Shown piece by piece: positions 32,644-33,256 of a stretch of DNA of 33,256 nucleotides (position 1 is its first letter; every line of letters starts with the position of its first letter). Source of the DNA: Planctomycetota bacterium. Lineage in GTDB: Bacteria > Planctomycetota > UBA8742 > UBA2392. The DNA lies in the NCBI GenBank assembly GCA_019186845.1, contig JABARW010000047.1:41883-75138 (forward strand), given 5' to 3'. The notes under the pieces were generated by a model, which did no database searches, was not told where the DNA came from, and was given only the letters and a program-made list of their open reading frames with translations. Made by a program: the position numbers and the translations under genes.

Positions 32644-33256
32644 CAGACTTTCTCCGGCTCGGCGTCTTCTGACTTGCGGCGGGCGATGTACGCAGCACCC
32701 ACCAGCGCCACAAGCAGGACCACGGATGCCACTTCAAAGGGCAGAAGATAACTGGTCAAAAGGGCGTCACCCAGCGGAACGACGCTGGCCGTACTCTCGG
32801 CCGCATGTTCGGAGGCCTTGCCCACAAACCAGCCGTTGGTGATCTTGGGGTCCACGGCCTGGCCCGCGGCATCTTTGGCGCGCGAAAGGCCGGGCAGGCG
32901 CCCGATCATGATCATGTAAAGCGGTCCCAGTACCATGCCCATGGCGAGGCAGCCGGCCAGAGTGCGATCGACCTGCTTCTTGCTGGTAAGCAGGGGCTGG
33001 CGGTTGGTCAGCATCACGCCGAACATCAGCAGCACCGTGGTGCCGCCGACATAAACCATGATCTGCACTACGCCCAGAAACTGTGCATCCAGGAAGAAGT
33101 AAATGCCCGCCACGCCGCACAGGCAGACAAACAGGGAGACCGCAGCCCGGGCCACTTCCTTGGAAAGCATGACCCACACAGCGGAAATCAAGGTCACCAC
33201 GAACACGACGACAAACGTGCCAAGGTGTACCCAGTCTGTCAGCGCGCCAAGGGCCA
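32643..33256 (-). CDS. nuoJ: NADH-quinone oxidoreductase subunit J (partial at right edge)
   Basis: At least 203 aa; the frame is open to the window edge. An internal GTG at 33206 is possible, but the residues before it (LGALTDWVHLGTFVVVFVV) extend the first TM helix as in other NuoJ proteins, so the true start is at or just beyond the edge. The family core FLDAQFLGVVQIMVYVGGTT followed by VLLMFGVMLTN is clear. A soluble loop (about 110-160) is followed by the last TM (LPFEVASVVLLVALVGAAYIA). NuoJ is a membrane-arm subunit of Complex I and is coupled to nuoK. Confidence 0.93.
   Translation of the reverse strand, partial: ALGALTDWVHLGTFVVVFVVTLISAVWVMLSKEVARAAVSLFVCLCGVAGIYFFLDAQFLGVVQIMVYVGGTTVLLMFGVMLTNRQPLLTSKKQVDRTLAGCLAMGMVLGPLYMIMIGRLPGLSRAKDAAGQAVDPKITNGWFVGKASEHAAESTASVVPLGDALLTSYLLPFEVASVVLLVALVGAAYIARRKSEDAEPEKV

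Overview
The window is gene-dense, high-GC bacterial chromosome. It looks vertically inherited: I see no insertion sequence, phage gene, CRISPR array, tRNA or rRNA. The mix points to a Planctomycetota-like (PVC-type) or similarly deep-branching Gram-negative bacterium. The clues are several ECF sigma factors paired with membrane anti-sigma-like proteins, FecR and EF-hand domains, a DUF4175-like giant, a di-heme peroxidase lipoprotein, many secreted proteins of unknown function and scattered nuo genes. That placement is inference and not secure.

Layout. 1-5653: the start of xseA (cut by the left edge) coupled to a membrane EF-hand protein; a secreted repeat protein; a di-heme cytochrome c peroxidase lipoprotein; a ThiF/MoeB-type adenylyltransferase. 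5764-7176: a secreted beta-propeller-like protein ending at a bidirectional terminator. 7224-10695 (minus): a PlsC acyltransferase fused to an Ntn-hydrolase, an unusual PII protein and a CDP-alcohol phosphatidyltransferase, which together suggest a lipid operon. 10806-15411 (minus): ECF sigma factor, FecR-type anti-sigma and DUF4175-like membrane protein. 15580-19516 (plus): a lone nuoH, then two tandem paralogous anti-sigma-like membrane proteins. 19517-19835: the only gap over 300 bases, holding a candidate structured RNA. 19836-24670 (plus): a protease with a lectin-like insert, the infC-rpmI-rplT operon, a thioredoxin-fold protein without CxxC, and pcm. 24642-29390 (minus): a very large hybrid histidine kinase. 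29524-29952: a PilZ protein. 29968-32183 (minus): a second ECF sigma factor coupled to an anti-sigma-like protein with eight EF-hand loops. 32296-33256 (minus): nuoK and nuoJ, the end of a nuo operon.

Three non-coding signals stand out. (1) The rpmI and rplT leaders carry the same stem-internal loop-stem RNA element; sequence is identical around the loop and the outer stem is re-paired, as expected for a ribosomal-protein autoregulatory site. (2) The 19587-19776 region folds into several hairpins, two of which display the identical 10-nt loop UUUAAGGGGG on unrelated stems, and ends in a strong terminator. (3) Three promoters share SGAACS-N16-CGTH: the ECF sigma gene's own, and one before each tandem anti-sigma-like paralog. 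This suggests a small local regulon under the sigma factor at 14713-15411.

How the genes may work together: the window is rich in envelope sensing. It encodes four helical-N-terminus, single-TM anti-sigma-like proteins, two ECF sigma factors, a multi-PAS kinase, a PilZ protein and two EF-hand proteins facing the periplasm. These sit among housekeeping genes for translation, respiration and phospholipid synthesis.
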